Source: Microbacterium sp. M28
Lineage (GTDB): Bacteria; Actinomycetota; Actinomycetes; Actinomycetales; Microbacteriaceae
Length of the DNA stretch: 64,000 bases
Direction of reading: 5' to 3'
Assembly (NCBI RefSeq): GCF_025836995.1
Contig: NZ_CP107546.1
Location: forward strand, 372,001 to 436,000
Part shown: one piece after another, positions 36,565 through 45,272 of the stretch
Position numbering within the stretch: position 1 is the first letter of the stretch
Layout of the letters: each line of letters begins with the position of its first letter
The notes under the pieces: generated by a model
Databases searched by the model: none
What the model saw: only the letters and a program-made list of their open reading frames with translations
Told to the model about the DNA's origin: nothing
Program-made: the position numbers and the translations under genes

Positions 36565-37445
36565 GAATCGCGTTCCTCGGCCTCGGCCACATGGGCCTGC
36601 CGATGGCCCACAACCTCGTCGCCGCAGGGCACGGCGTCACCGGCTTCGACGTGATGCCGCAGGCGAGGGATGCCGCGGCCGCGAGCGGCATCCCCATCGC
36701 CGACACCGGAGCGGATGCCGCGGCATCCGCCGAGGTCGTCATCACGATGTTCCCCGCCGGTGCCCACGTGCTCTCGGCCTACCGAGAAGGACTGCTCGAT
36801 GCGGCGCCCGCGGGCACGCTCTTCATCGAGTCGTCCACGATCGCCGTCGCCGACGCTCAGGAGGCGCACGCGCTCGCGACCGCCGCCGGTCATCGCCAGG
36901 TCGATGCCCCCGTCTCCGGAGGTGTCGTCGGCGCGGAGAACGCGACGCTGGCGTTCATGGTCGGCGGTTCGGAGGGCGACTTCGCCGCCGCGCAACCGAT
37001 CCTCGAGGCGATGGGCAAGCGCATCGTGCGCTGCGGCGGTCCAGGGCTCGGCCAGGCGGCGAAGGTCTGCAACAACATGATCCTCGGGGTGTCGCAGATC
37101 GTGGTCGGCGAGGCGTTCGTGCTCGCCGAACGGCTCGGCCTCAGCCACGACGCGCTCTACGAGGTGGCATCGAACGCGTCCGGCCAGTGCTGGGCGCTGT
37201 CCACCAACTGCCCGGTTCCGGGGCCGGTGCCGACGAGCCCGGCCAATCGCGACTACCAGCCCGGCTTCGCCGGTGCCCTGATGGCGAAGGACCTCGGCCT
37301 CGCGCTCGAGGCGATCGAGCAGACCGGCACGGATGCGCGCCTGGGCAGACTGGCGCAGGAGATCTACGCCGCCTACGCCGCGGGTGACGGTGCGGCGCGC
37401 GACTTCTCCGGCATCATCACCGAGATCAGAGAAGGACGCGTGTGA
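36561..37445 (+). CDS. mmsB: 3-hydroxyisobutyrate dehydrogenase
   Basis: A 294-residue beta-hydroxyacid dehydrogenase. The Rossmann motif GLGHMG occupies residues 7-12, the substrate loop reads [21 protein letters not shown], and the catalytic Lys168 is in [10 protein letters not shown]. It oxidises 3-hydroxyisobutyrate to methylmalonate semialdehyde, the MmsA substrate. GTG 36561 sits in the acyl-CoA dehydrogenase stop, so the two are coupled. Confidence 0.93.
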   Translation: MRIAFLGLGHMGLPMAHNLVAAGHGVTGFDVMPQARDAAAASGIPIADTGADAAASAEVVITMFPAGAHVLSAYREGLLDAAPAGTLFIESSTIAVADAQEAHALATAAGHRQVDAPVSGGVVGAENATLAFMVGGSEGDFAAAQPILEAMGKRIVRCGGPGLGQAAKVCNNMILGVSQIVVGEAFVLAERLGLSHDALYEVASNASGQCWALSTNCPVPGPVPTSPANRDYQPGFAGALMAKDLGLALEAIEQTGTDARLGRLAQEIYAAYAAGDGAARDFSGIITEIREGRV

Positions 37446-37486
37446 GCGGGGCGGATACTGGGAGCATCCCGATGGAGAGGACACGC

Positions 37487-38263
37487 ATGAGCGAGTACGA
37501 GACGATCCTGGTCGAACAGCGCGGCCGCGTCGGATGGATCACGCTGAACCGCCCGCAGGCCCTGAACGCCCTGAACGCCCGGCTCGCAGACGAGGTCACA
37601 GCCGCAGCCGTCGCCTTCGACGCCGACGACGGGGTCGGTGCGATCGTCGTCACCGGAAGCGAGAAGGCGTTCGCCGCCGGGGCGGACATCAAGGAGATGG
37701 AGTCGATGACGGCATCCGAGATGCTCGCCACCGACCACTTCGGCGTCTGGCACGATTTCGCGGCGGTCCGCACGCCCGTGATCGCCGCCGTCAGCGGGTT
37801 CGCTCTGGGCGGCGGGTGCGAACTGGCGATGATGTGCGACATCATCCTCGCCGCCGACTCGGCGAAGTTCGGCCAGCCCGAGATCAATCTGGGCGTCATC
37901 CCCGGTATGGGCGGCACGCAGCGGCTGATCCGCGCCGTCGGGTACTACAAGGCCGCCGAGCTCGTGCTCTCCGGTCGGCTGATCGGTGCAGAGGAGGCCG
38001 AGCGTGCAGGGCTCGTCTCACGCGTGGTGGCGGCATCCGATCTGCTCGCCGAGGCGTCGACCCTGGCGGAGACCATCGCGTCCAAGTCCCTGCCGAGCCT
38101 GTACGCGGCGAAGGCGGCACTGGATGCGGCGATGGAGACGAGTCTGACCGACGGCCTGGCCCACGAGAAGCAGGCGTTCGCCGCGCTGTTCGACACGGCG
38201 GATCAGAAGGAGGGCATGTCCGCCTTCCGCGAGAAGCGCTCGCCGCGGTTCACGAACAACTGA
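37487..38263 (+). CDS. Enoyl-CoA hydratase
   Basis: A 258-residue crotonase-fold enzyme of normal length. Both catalytic Glu residues are present: Glu112 in GGGCELAMM and Glu132 in [25 protein letters not shown] forms the oxyanion region. In this operon it should hydrate methacrylyl-CoA to 3-hydroxyisobutyryl-CoA. A hydrolase for that product is not seen nearby. Start ATG 37487 is 5 bases after GGAGAGGA-like sequence; a GTG at 37442 overlapping mmsB would add 15 residues. Confidence 0.92.
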   Translation: MSEYETILVEQRGRVGWITLNRPQALNALNARLADEVTAAAVAFDADDGVGAIVVTGSEKAFAAGADIKEMESMTASEMLATDHFGVWHDFAAVRTPVIAAVSGFALGGGCELAMMCDIILAADSAKFGQPEINLGVIPGMGGTQRLIRAVGYYKAAELVLSGRLIGAEEAERAGLVSRVVAASDLLAEASTLAETIASKSLPSLYAAKAALDAAMETSLTDGLAHEKQAFAALFDTADQKEGMSAFREKRSPRFTNN

Positions 38264-38282
38264 TCGCGCGGCGATGTCCTCG

Positions 38283-38726
38283 TCAGGCGCGCAGCGCGGC
38301 CAGCACCTTCTCGATGCGGCGGGCGCGGGTGTCGTCCGACTTCGCGTCGGCGACCTGTCTGGCGTGCTCCTTGCGCTTCGAGTACGAGAGGGCGTCGAAC
38401 GCGGTGCGCAGCGAGGGATCCGCATCGAGAGCCTCGGCGAGCGCCGGAGGCACCTCGACCTCGCGCTCGGCGGTGTCGACGGCGATCGTGGCCTCGACCT
38501 CCTGTCCCATCTCGAGGCTCATCTCGGCTCTGGCGGCCTTGCTGAAGCCGATCATGTTCAGCCCGCCCATCCTGGCCAGACGCAGACGGATGCTGCGGCC
38601 GTCGATCGTCACGACGACGGGGAACGTCCTGCCCGCTCCGAATCCGGCGACCTGCTCGTCGGTGAGGACGATCGCGGCCGCCGGTCCGTGCGGTTCGAGG
38701 ACGGTCTTCATGCGGAGTTCGGTCAT
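38283..38726 (-). CDS. DUF1905/YdeI-type small protein
   Basis: A 147-residue protein with a DUF1905 beta-barrel N-terminus (AAAIVLTDEQVAGFGAGRTFPVVVTI..., RLRLARMGG) and the C-terminal OmpD/YdeI-associated segment (VPPALAEALDADPSLRTAFDALSYSKRKEHARQV, which ends in the usual Arg/Lys-rich helix). Function of the family is poorly known. ATG 38726 is 7 bases after TAATCT without ribosome site, so leaderless. Unrelated to the converging valine operon. Confidence 0.85.
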   Translation of the reverse strand: MTELRMKTVLEPHGPAAAIVLTDEQVAGFGAGRTFPVVVTIDGRSIRLRLARMGGLNMIGFSKAARAEMSLEMGQEVEATIAVDTAEREVEVPPALAEALDADPSLRTAFDALSYSKRKEHARQVADAKSDDTRARRIEKVLAALRA

Positions 38727-38736
38727 GCCCGACAGA

Positions 38737-39192
38737 TTACGCGCGCTCGAGTTCGGCGGCCAGGATCGCGCCTCGTTCGTCGATCAGCCGCCGCATGTAG
38801 TCCCGGAGGAACAGCCGGTCGACCAGCGCGCCGATCGGCCCGAACGGAGAGCGCAGTGTCACGGTGTCGCGCATCAGCGTGCCGTCCGGGTGCTTCTCGA
38901 ACTCGTGTTCGTGATGGAACTCGGCGAAGGGGCCGGCGATCTGCCGATCGCAGAACCGATGCGCGGGGTCGAGATCGCACACCTCGGATGTCAGCCGGAA
39001 CGGGATGCCGAAGTGCCGCGCACGCCACGTCACGGTCGAGCCTTCTGCGAACACGCCGCCGTCCGGCCCGGCGACCATCGTCTCGCCGTATCTCGCCATG
39101 GTTCGCACGTGCAGCTGCGGATCGAGGGAGGCCGCGTACACCCGCTCGGGAGTCGCGCGGATCACGCGTTCGACGACGAAACCGCCCGTCAC
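38737..39192 (-). CDS. SRPBCC-family (polyketide cyclase/START-like) protein
   Basis: A 151-residue helix-grip fold protein. Its N-terminal strand FVVERVIRATPERVYAASLD and the FAEFHHEHEF...MRDTVTLRSPFGPIGALVD segment with a C-terminal helix fit SRPBCC ligand-binding proteins. The ligand is unknown. GTG 39192 overlaps the MarR gene stop by 4 bases, so they form one unit and the regulator may sense or control this protein's ligand. Confidence 0.82.
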   Translation of the reverse strand: MTGGFVVERVIRATPERVYAASLDPQLHVRTMARYGETMVAGPDGGVFAEGSTVTWRARHFGIPFRLTSEVCDLDPAHRFCDRQIAGPFAEFHHEHEFEKHPDGTLMRDTVTLRSPFGPIGALVDRLFLRDYMRRLIDERGAILAAELERA

Positions 39193-39725
39193 AGCGGGTC
39201 GGGTTGCGGGCGCGGATCGGTGAAGTCCCCGGCATCCTTGCGCAGGCGCGCGACGATGCCGACGAGATCGGCCGCATCCTCGGGGGTGATGCCGGGATCC
39301 GAGAAGACCTCGGAGTTCAGCGCGGTGGTCGCCCGCTCCACGAGTGCGCGGCCGGCATCGGTGAGCGCGAGCATCGCCGCCCTGCCGTCATGCGGGTGCG
39401 GCTCGCGGACGATCAGTCCGTCGCGCACGAGACGTTCCGCGGTGCTCGTGACCGTGGTCGCATGCACCTGCAGGCGCGACACGACGCTCGACAGCGGCAG
39501 GCGCCCGCGGCGGCTGAACGCGAGCAGGCGCAGCACCTCGTACCGGGCGAACGACAGCTCGAACGGTTTGAGAGCCGCATCGACTCTCGCGAGGAGCAGC
39601 TGCTGCGCGCGCATGACCGAGATGACGACGGTCATGCCCTCGGCGGCATCCGTCCATCCGTGCGCGAGCCATTGCCGCTTCGCCTCGGCGAGCGGATCGA
39701 TCGGCAGGGGTCGGTGCTGGGCCAC
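39189..39725 (-). CDS. MarR-family transcriptional regulator
   Basis: A 178-residue winged-helix regulator. The DNA-binding part reads RYEVLRLLAFSRRGRLPLSSVVSRLQVHATTVTSTAERLVRDGLI, followed by the wing EPHPHDGRAAMLALTDAGR. GTG 39725 is 6 bases after TACCGT, a leaderless start; longer starts would run into the upstream region of etfB. Divergent from the ETF operon. GGTGA-N9-TCACC at 39807-39825 between them could be its binding site. Confidence 0.85.
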   Translation of the reverse strand: MAQHRPLPIDPLAEAKRQWLAHGWTDAAEGMTVVISVMRAQQLLLARVDAALKPFELSFARYEVLRLLAFSRRGRLPLSSVVSRLQVHATTVTSTAERLVRDGLIVREPHPHDGRAAMLALTDAGRALVERATTALNSEVFSDPGITPEDAADLVGIVARLRKDAGDFTDPRPQPDPL

Positions 39726-39858
39726 GTTTCCACGGTACTCGGCCCTGCCGCCCCTTCGGTGCGGCGCGCTACGCTCGGAGGCGTGCAGCGGTCGACAGTC
39801 GTCGGCGGTGAGACTCAGTTTCACCGGACTAGACTCGGAGTGTCGTGAGGAGCAATCG

Positions 39859-40635
39859 ATGAAGATCTTCGTCCTGGTCAAAGAGGTGCCGGACACCTAC
39901 GGTGATCGCAAGCTGAACCTGGAGACGGGCCTTGCCGACCGAGGGGCCGGTGACGTCGTCCTGGATGAGATCACCGAACGCGCGCTCGAGGTCGCGCTGA
40001 GCTACGCGGGCAGGAACGAGGGCACCGAGGTCGTCGCGCTCTCGATGGCTCCCGAGTCGTCGACGGCATCCGTCCGGCGTGCGCTGGCGATCGGCGCCGG
40101 GTCCGCCGTCCACATCGCAGACGAGCAGCTCGTCGGCGCCGACCTGGGGCTCACCGCCGAGGTGCTGGCTGCGGCGATCCGCCGAGGCGCACCCGACCTG
40201 GTCATCACCGGCAACCTGTCGACGGACGGATCGGCCGGTGTCATCCCGGCGATGCTCGCCGAGCACCTCGGCTTCGCGCAGGCGACCGCGCTGAGCGCAG
40301 TGGAGATCACCGCGGAATCCGTCTCCGGCACGAGGGCAGCGGATGCCGGATCGCAGCCTGTCTCGGCTCCCCTGCCGGCGGTCATCTCGATCACCGAGGC
40401 CCTGCCGGATGCCCGCTTCCCGAACTTCAAGGGCATCATGGCGGCCAAGAAGAAGCCGCTCGAGGTGCTCTCGCTCGCCGACCTCGGCGTCTCCGCCGAC
40501 CCGGGTGCGGCGCCGCGGACGATCATGACCTCTGTCGCCGAGAAGCCCCCGCGGGCAGCGGGCGTCAAGATCACCGATGAGGGGGATGCCGCAGCGCAGC
40601 TGGTGGACTTCCTCGTGCAGAACAGGCTGGTGTGA
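39859..40635 (+). CDS. etfB: Electron transfer flavoprotein beta subunit
   Basis: A 258-residue ETF beta subunit ([15 protein letters not shown]..., [14 protein letters not shown]..., [25 protein letters not shown], and the recognition-loop style [20 protein letters not shown]). With EtfA it accepts electrons from acyl-CoA dehydrogenases. GTGAGGAG lies before ATG 39859, and TAGACT (39830-39835) is a probable -10. The stop overlaps etfA. Confidence 0.95.
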   Translation: MKIFVLVKEVPDTYGDRKLNLETGLADRGAGDVVLDEITERALEVALSYAGRNEGTEVVALSMAPESSTASVRRALAIGAGSAVHIADEQLVGADLGLTAEVLAAAIRRGAPDLVITGNLSTDGSAGVIPAMLAEHLGFAQATALSAVEITAESVSGTRAADAGSQPVSAPLPAVISITEALPDARFPNFKGIMAAKKKPLEVLSLADLGVSADPGAAPRTIMTSVAEKPPRAAGVKITDEGDAAAQLVDFLVQNRLV

Positions 40636-41609
40636 CCATGGGCTACCCCGAGAACCCGATCCTCGTCCTCGTCGATGTCACGCCGACCGGCGACGCCGCC
40701 GGCAGCACGGCGGCGCTCCTCGGTGCCGCCTCGACGATCGGCAGCCCGATCGCGCTCGTCCCCGGTGGCTCGCAGAGCGCGGTGGACGCCGCGGCCGCTG
40801 CGGGGGCATCCGTCGTGCTGACCGCCGCGGTCGACGACGCCGTGCTGACCGTCCCGATCGTCGATGCCCTGCAGGCCGCATATGACAGGGTGTCGCCGGA
40901 TGCCGTGCTCATCTCGAACTCGATCACGGGCCGCGATGTCGCCGGTCGTCTCGCCGTGCGCACCAGGAACGCGCTCTCGGTCGATGCGATCGGGGTGTCC
41001 CGCGATGACGAGGGCGTCGTGGCGCACCACTCCGTGTACGGCGGTGCCTACCTCGTGGACTCGGCCCCGACTTACGGCGCGCCCGTCATCACGGTGCGTC
41101 AGGGCGCGGTCGACACGCGTGCGGAGGCCGTCGCGTCGCCGACCGTCGAAGAACTCGCCGTGACGGCATCGGGTTCCCCCGCTGCCACGGCAGGACCGAT
41201 CAAGGCCGTCGAACAGGCATCCACCCGACCGGACCTGCGCGGAGCCGCCCGCGTCGTGTCCGGCGGTCGCGGCCTCGGCTCGAAGGACCAGTTCGCGCTG
41301 GTCGAGCAGCTGGCCGACGCGCTCGGTGCCGCCGTCGGCGCGTCGCGCGCGGCCGTGGACGCCGGCTACATCCCCTATGCGCACCAGGTCGGACAGACCG
41401 GCGTCTCGGTGTCGCCGCAGCTGTACATCGCGCTCGGCATCTCCGGTGCGATCCAGCACCGTGCCGGCATGCAGACCGCGAAGACGATCGTCGCGATCAA
41501 TAAGGACGGCGACGCCCCGATCTTCGAGATCGCGGACTTCGGCATCGTCGGAGACGTGTTCGCCGTCGTGCCGCAGGTGATCGAGGCGCTCGAAGCGCGA
41601 GGGAAGTAG
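40632..41609 (+). CDS. etfA: Electron transfer flavoprotein alpha subunit
   Basis: A 325-residue ETF alpha subunit with the C-terminal FAD domain: [12 protein letters not shown], then [20 protein letters not shown] and [33 protein letters not shown]. The N-terminal domain pairs with EtfB. GTG 40632 overlaps the etfB stop; ATG 40638 is an alternative two codons later. Four bases separate it from a membrane cytochrome b gene, an arrangement that suggests the electron acceptor is encoded next door. Confidence 0.95.
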   Translation: MTMGYPENPILVLVDVTPTGDAAGSTAALLGAASTIGSPIALVPGGSQSAVDAAAAAGASVVLTAAVDDAVLTVPIVDALQAAYDRVSPDAVLISNSITGRDVAGRLAVRTRNALSVDAIGVSRDDEGVVAHHSVYGGAYLVDSAPTYGAPVITVRQGAVDTRAEAVASPTVEELAVTASGSPAATAGPIKAVEQASTRPDLRGAARVVSGGRGLGSKDQFALVEQLADALGAAVGASRAAVDAGYIPYAHQVGQTGVSVSPQLYIALGISGAIQHRAGMQTAKTIVAINKDGDAPIFEIADFGIVGDVFAVVPQVIEALEARGK

Positions 41610-41613
41610 TCGG

Positions 41614-43401
41614 ATGCTGCGCCGCGGACTGCCTCGTGAACCGGGCGGAGAGCCCTGGCCTCCGGCCGACGCGTCGTTCGACGAGCCGACGCCGGCGTCG
41701 ACCGCAGGGTCCGGGACCGTCGCGAGTGCCGTGCCGGCCGCGGGCGTCGCGCCGGAGGTCTCCGTTTCGGGGGCCGACACGCCAGATGTCGGACCGTCCG
41801 GGGAAGAACGTCCGACGGGTGGCGTGTCGGCCCCCCGGGCGGATGCCGGCGATGCCGCCTCGGCGTCGCCCACAGCCTCCCGCGCACTGCGCCGCGGACT
41901 GCCGCGCACGCCCGGTGGTGAACCCTGGCCTCCCGCCGGTTCGGCCACGGCCGGTGCGCCGACCGCTGCCGCAAGTGGCGCGGCGGATGCGGTTGCGCCG
42001 TCCGGCACGTCGGCGACGACAGCGGCCCCTGCGGAGACTCCCACCGCGGCGCCCGTCTCGCCCGCGCACGACGTCGCAGCGGCCGACGATGCCGCCACGC
42101 TCGCGGCGACCGCGGGTGCCTCGACACCGGCGGATGCCGCGGGGTCCACGCTGCGTCGGGGGCTCCCTCGCTCGCCCGGAGGCGAGCCCTGGCCGCCGGC
42201 GGGAACCGCGGTCGCCGCGCCGTCCGCCGCGGCGGCAGCGCCGTCCGCCGCGACGCCAGCACCATCCGCCGCCGCCGAGCCCGACGGCGCGCCTTCGACC
42301 GCCCAGCCGCTCGCCGCATCCTCCACCACTCCGGGGGCCGACACGCCGGATGCCGGACCGATCGGCGCAGAACGTCCGACACTTGGCGTGTTGGCCCCCC
42401 GGGCGGTGACGGCCGCACGCGACGTCTCCGTCCCGCTCACGGCGGCGCGCACGGTCTGGAACGGCGTCGCTCCGCGGCATGCGCCGGCGCCGGCATCCGA
42501 AGGCGGCAAGCGTCCGACGTGGCCGCAGGCCATCGCGGGACTCCTGGGCCTCGCAGGGCTCGGCATCCTCGGCATCGCCGTGATCGCGTTCGTCCGGACG
42601 ATCCTCAGCACGCCCGCGATGATGGACTTCCTCGCGGCGTTCCCCGGTGAGTACCACCTGCCCGAGGGTACGCAGCCCGGCATCCCCGGCTGGGTCGGCT
42701 GGCAGCACTTCTTCAACGTGTTCCTGATGGTGCTGATCATCCGCACGGGACTGACGGTGCGCGCCGAGAAGCGGCCGACGGTGTTCTGGACCTCCCGCCG
42801 CAACCCGAAGAGCAAGATCAGCCTCACCCTCTGGCTGCACCAGGCGCTGGACGTGCTCTGGCTCGTCAACGGCGTGATCTTCGTCGTGCTGCTGTTCACG
42901 ACCGGGCACTGGGTGCGGGTCGTCCCGACGAGCTGGGAGGTCTTCCCCAACGCGCTGTCGGCCGGCCTGCAGTACGTCTCGCTGGACTGGCCCACCGAGA
43001 ACGGCTGGGCCAACTACAACAGCCTGCAGCAGCTGGCCTACTTCGCGACGATCTTCGTCGCCGCGCCGCTGGCCACGATCACGGGCGTGCGGATGTCCGG
43101 CATCTGGCCGAAGGATGCCGAGAAGCTCAACCGCGCGTATCCGGTCGAGTGGGCGCGCGCCGTGCATTTCCCGGTGATGCTGTACTTCATCGCCTTCATC
43201 GTCGTGCACGTGATCCTCGTGATGGCGACGGGGGCGCTGCGCAACCTCAACCACATGTACGCGTCGCAGGACCTCGTCAGCTGGACCGGGGCATGGGTGT
43301 TCATCGCGTCGCTCGTCGTCATCGCGATCGGCTGGGTCGCCGCGCGGCCCCTGATCGTCGCGCCGATCGCGAAGGGCTTCGGCAACGTCTCAGGGCGCTG
43401 A
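41614..43401 (+). CDS. Cytochrome b/b6-domain membrane protein with N-terminal repeats
   Basis: A 595-residue protein. Residues 2-300 are Ala/Pro/Thr-rich and carry three copies of [16 protein letters not shown] at residues 2, 92 and 180. From 305 there are about six membrane helices of the b-type cytochrome kind, with His365, His409, His518 and His532 as possible heme ligands; His518 and His532 are spaced HX13H on one helix. Between etfBA and a thiolase it is a candidate acceptor of ETF electrons to the menaquinone pool (inference). Two palindromic elements are embedded in the linker, encoding GADTPD...APRA. Confidence 0.82.
   Translation: MLRRGLPREPGGEPWPPADASFDEPTPASTAGSGTVASAVPAAGVAPEVSVSGADTPDVGPSGEERPTGGVSAPRADAGDAASASPTASRALRRGLPRTPGGEPWPPAGSATAGAPTAAASGAADAVAPSGTSATTAAPAETPTAAPVSPAHDVAAADDAATLAATAGASTPADAAGSTLRRGLPRSPGGEPWPPAGTAVAAPSAAAAAPSAATPAPSAAAEPDGAPSTAQPLAASSTTPGADTPDAGPIGAERPTLGVLAPRAVTAARDVSVPLTAARTVWNGVAPRHAPAPASEGGKRPTWPQAIAGLLGLAGLGILGIAVIAFVRTILSTPAMMDFLAAFPGEYHLPEGTQPGIPGWVGWQHFFNVFLMVLIIRTGLTVRAEKRPTVFWTSRRNPKSKISLTLWLHQALDVLWLVNGVIFVVLLFTTGHWVRVVPTSWEVFPNALSAGLQYVSLDWPTENGWANYNSLQQLAYFATIFVAAPLATITGVRMSGIWPKDAEKLNRAYPVEWARAVHFPVMLYFIAFIVVHVILVMATGALRNLNHMYASQDLVSWTGAWVFIASLVVIAIGWVAARPLIVAPIAKGFGNVSGR
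41617..42204 (+). repeat. Three [22 protein letters not shown] repeats
   Basis: Copies start at 41617, 41887 and 42151 and encode the same 16-residue motif with only one variable residue (Glu, Thr or Ser) among variable Ala/Pro-rich spacers. Their codons vary at third positions, so the protein sequence is conserved beyond recent DNA duplication. Positively charged plus Trp-Pro-Pro motif, cytoplasmic side by prediction; likely a binding motif. Confidence 0.8.
41769..41835. repeat. Palindromic element copy A inside coding sequence
   Basis: A 15-bp perfect outer stem GGGGGCCGACACGCC (41769-41783) with GGCGTGTCGGCCCCC (41821-41835), continued by an inner 11-base arm matching at 8 positions and a 15-base loop (41795-41809). 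It stays in frame and encodes [20 protein letters not shown]. Copy B is at 42333-42399 with the same geometry. Confidence 0.85.
42333..42399. repeat. Palindromic element copy B inside coding sequence
   Basis: GGGGGCCGACACGCC (42333-42347) pairs with GGCGTGTTGGCCCCC (42385-42399), 14 of 15, again with an inner arm and a 15-base loop (42359-42373). It is inserted in the same reading frame as copy A and encodes [20 protein letters not shown]. Confidence 0.85.
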
Positions 43402-43424
43402 ATCGACCTCGGAGGAGGAAGAAC

Positions 43425-44576
43425 ATGGCAGAGGCATACATCGTCGACGCGGTGCGGTCGCCGGTCGGCAGACGGGGCGGTTCGCTCTCCGGCATCCACC
43501 CGGCCGACCTCGGCGCGCACAGCCTTCGGGCGCTCGTGGACCGCGTCGGCATCGACCCGGGTGCGATCGATGACGTCATGATCGGCGCGATCGACGCGAT
43601 CGGTGGTCAAGCAGGCAACGTGGGGCGCACCGCGGTCCTGGTGGCGGGGTTCCCCGAGCACGTCCCTGGCGTCACGATCGACCGGCAGTGCGGCTCCAGC
43701 CAGCAGGCCGTGCACTTCGCCGCTCAGGCCGTCATGAGCGGGACGGCCGACCTCGTGATCGCCGGCGGCCTGCAGAACATGTCGCAGCTGCCGATCCTGT
43801 CGTCCGCCGCCGCGGGTGAGGCGTACGGGTTCTCGACTCCGTACGCGGAATCACCCGGGTGGCAGGCGAGGTACGGCGGACACGAGATCTCGCAGTTCGT
43901 CGGCGCCGAACTGATCGCCGAGAAGTGGGGCATCACGCGCGAGGAGATGGAGCAGTTCGCGCTGGAGAGCCACCGCCGTGCGGCAGCCGCGCAGGACGAC
44001 GGGCGCTTCGATCACGAGATCGTGGCGCTGAACGGCCTGACCGCGGATGAGGGCGTCCGCCGCGACACCACGCTCGAGCGCATGGCCGGTCTGCAGCCGC
44101 TGCGCCCGGGTGGCCGGTTGACCGCGGCGGTCGCCTCGCAGATCAGCGACGCATCGAGCGCCGTGCTCATCGCCGGCGAGCGGGCCGTCGAGGACCATGG
44201 TCTGACTCCACGAGCGCGCATCCATCACCTCTCGGTGCGCGGGGATGACCCGGTCTTCATGCTCACCGCGCCCATCGCCGCCACGAAGCACGCGCTGGAG
44301 CGCGCCGGCATGAGCATCGACGACATCGACCTGTTCGAGGTCAACGAGGCGTTCGCGTCGGTCGTGCTGGCGTGGATGCACGAGACCGGCGCTCCAGTCG
44401 AGAAGGTGAACGTGAACGGCGGGGCGATCGCGCTGGGGCATCCGATCGGCGCGACGGGCACGCGGCTGATGGCGACCATGCTCAACGAGCTCGAGCGCAC
44501 CGGCGGCCGCTACGGGCTGCAGACGATGTGCGAGGGCGGCGGGGTCGCCAACGTCACGATCATCGAACGCCTCTGA
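43425..44576 (+). CDS. Thiolase (acetyl-CoA C-acyltransferase)
   Basis: A 383-residue thiolase. Cys89 in DRQCGSSQQA is the nucleophile; NGGAIALGHPIGATGTR holds the catalytic His and MCEGGGVANVT the second Cys. It cleaves 3-ketoacyl-CoA with CoA in beta-oxidation, or runs in reverse. GGAGGAGG before ATG 43425 is the strongest ribosome site in the operon. It lies downstream of etfBA and the cytochrome gene, tying the cluster to acyl-CoA oxidation. Confidence 0.93.
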   Translation: MAEAYIVDAVRSPVGRRGGSLSGIHPADLGAHSLRALVDRVGIDPGAIDDVMIGAIDAIGGQAGNVGRTAVLVAGFPEHVPGVTIDRQCGSSQQAVHFAAQAVMSGTADLVIAGGLQNMSQLPILSSAAAGEAYGFSTPYAESPGWQARYGGHEISQFVGAELIAEKWGITREEMEQFALESHRRAAAAQDDGRFDHEIVALNGLTADEGVRRDTTLERMAGLQPLRPGGRLTAAVASQISDASSAVLIAGERAVEDHGLTPRARIHHLSVRGDDPVFMLTAPIAATKHALERAGMSIDDIDLFEVNEAFASVVLAWMHETGAPVEKVNVNGGAIALGHPIGATGTRLMATMLNELERTGGRYGLQTMCEGGGVANVTIIERL

Positions 44577-44603
44577 TCACCGGCATCCCGCCACGAGAGA
44601 TCA

Positions 44604-44672
44604 GCGAGACTTACCTTGCGGGGTGAGACTTGGCCGGTGGGGCCAAGTGTCACCGCACAAAGTAAGTCTCGC
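44604..44672. terminator. Long bidirectional hairpin between converging genes
   Basis: Two 32-base arms (44604-44635 and 44641-44672) pair at 28 positions around a 5-base loop. Lies after the thiolase stop and just past the stop of the converging GNAT gene, so it can terminate both. The arm begins GCGAGACTTAC. Its length is beyond what termination needs and suggests an intergenic repeat family. Confidence 0.75.
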
Positions 44673-44678
44673 GGGTGG

Positions 44679-45185
44679 TCAGCGGACGAAGCGGACCTCG
44701 GTCAGCGTCTCGCCGAGGAACGGCTCGGTGTGCGTGGCACCGTCGAGGTGGAACCCGTTGCGCGTGTAGAAGCGGTGCGCGCGGGGATTGTCCTCGGCGA
44801 CCCACAGGTACAGCGGCTCGTCCTTCTCCACGGCGGCGTCGAACAGCTTCTGCCCGAGGCCGGTGGAGTGCCAGGCGTCCAGGAGATAGATGAAGTAGAG
44901 TTCGCGGTTCGCGGGAGCATCCTTGTCTCGCGCAGGGCCGGAGCCGACGAAACCGACGATCTCCCCGTCGACGAGCGCTGCGCTCATCTTGAACTCGGGA
45001 CCCTGGATGGCCCAGTGCGTCCACAGCTCGGCGAGGCGCCGCGGTGAGACCTTCTCGAGTGCTGCCTTGCTGATCAGGTGGTCGTAGGTCTCGTGCCAGC
45101 ACTGTGCGTGCACACGACCCAGAGCCTCCGCATCCACATCACGGACCGGACGGACGATGACTTCTGGCTGGGCTTCGGCGCTCAT
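44679..45185 (-). CDS. GNAT-family N-acetyltransferase
   Basis: A 168-residue acetyltransferase. The core has VIVRPVRDVDAEALGRVHAQCWHETY at the N-terminus, ELYFIYLLDAWHSTGLGQKLFDAA (acetyl-CoA loop, with GLGQKL in place of the usual QxxGxG/A) and LYLWVAEDNPRAHRFYTRNGFHLDG. Substrate unknown. TAGAGT 7 bases before ATG 45185 and no ribosome site point to a leaderless transcript. Confidence 0.87.
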   Translation of the reverse strand: MSAEAQPEVIVRPVRDVDAEALGRVHAQCWHETYDHLISKAALEKVSPRRLAELWTHWAIQGPEFKMSAALVDGEIVGFVGSGPARDKDAPANRELYFIYLLDAWHSTGLGQKLFDAAVEKDEPLYLWVAEDNPRAHRFYTRNGFHLDGATHTEPFLGETLTEVRFVR

Positions 45186-45272
45186 GCCCGTGACTCTACG
45201 CGCGGGTCGGGGGAACCGGAAATCTACCGGCTGTAGAAGAGAGCCCCGGTGTTGGCGGTACGCTCGCACCTT

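Noticed and set aside
37442..37486. GTG 37442 as start of the enoyl-CoA hydratase
   Set aside because: It overlaps mmsB in the usual way, but the extra 15 residues are not family-like and GGAGAGG precedes ATG 37487.
41614..42520. Repeats in the cytochrome N-terminus as a cell-wall anchoring or secretion signal
   Set aside because: No signal peptide, no sortase motif, and the region precedes the first membrane helix.
40002..43013. 1000-codon open frame on the minus strand across etfA and the cytochrome gene
   Set aside because: Low-complexity antisense of Ala/Pro-rich coding; ETF and cytochrome motifs are unambiguous on the plus strand.
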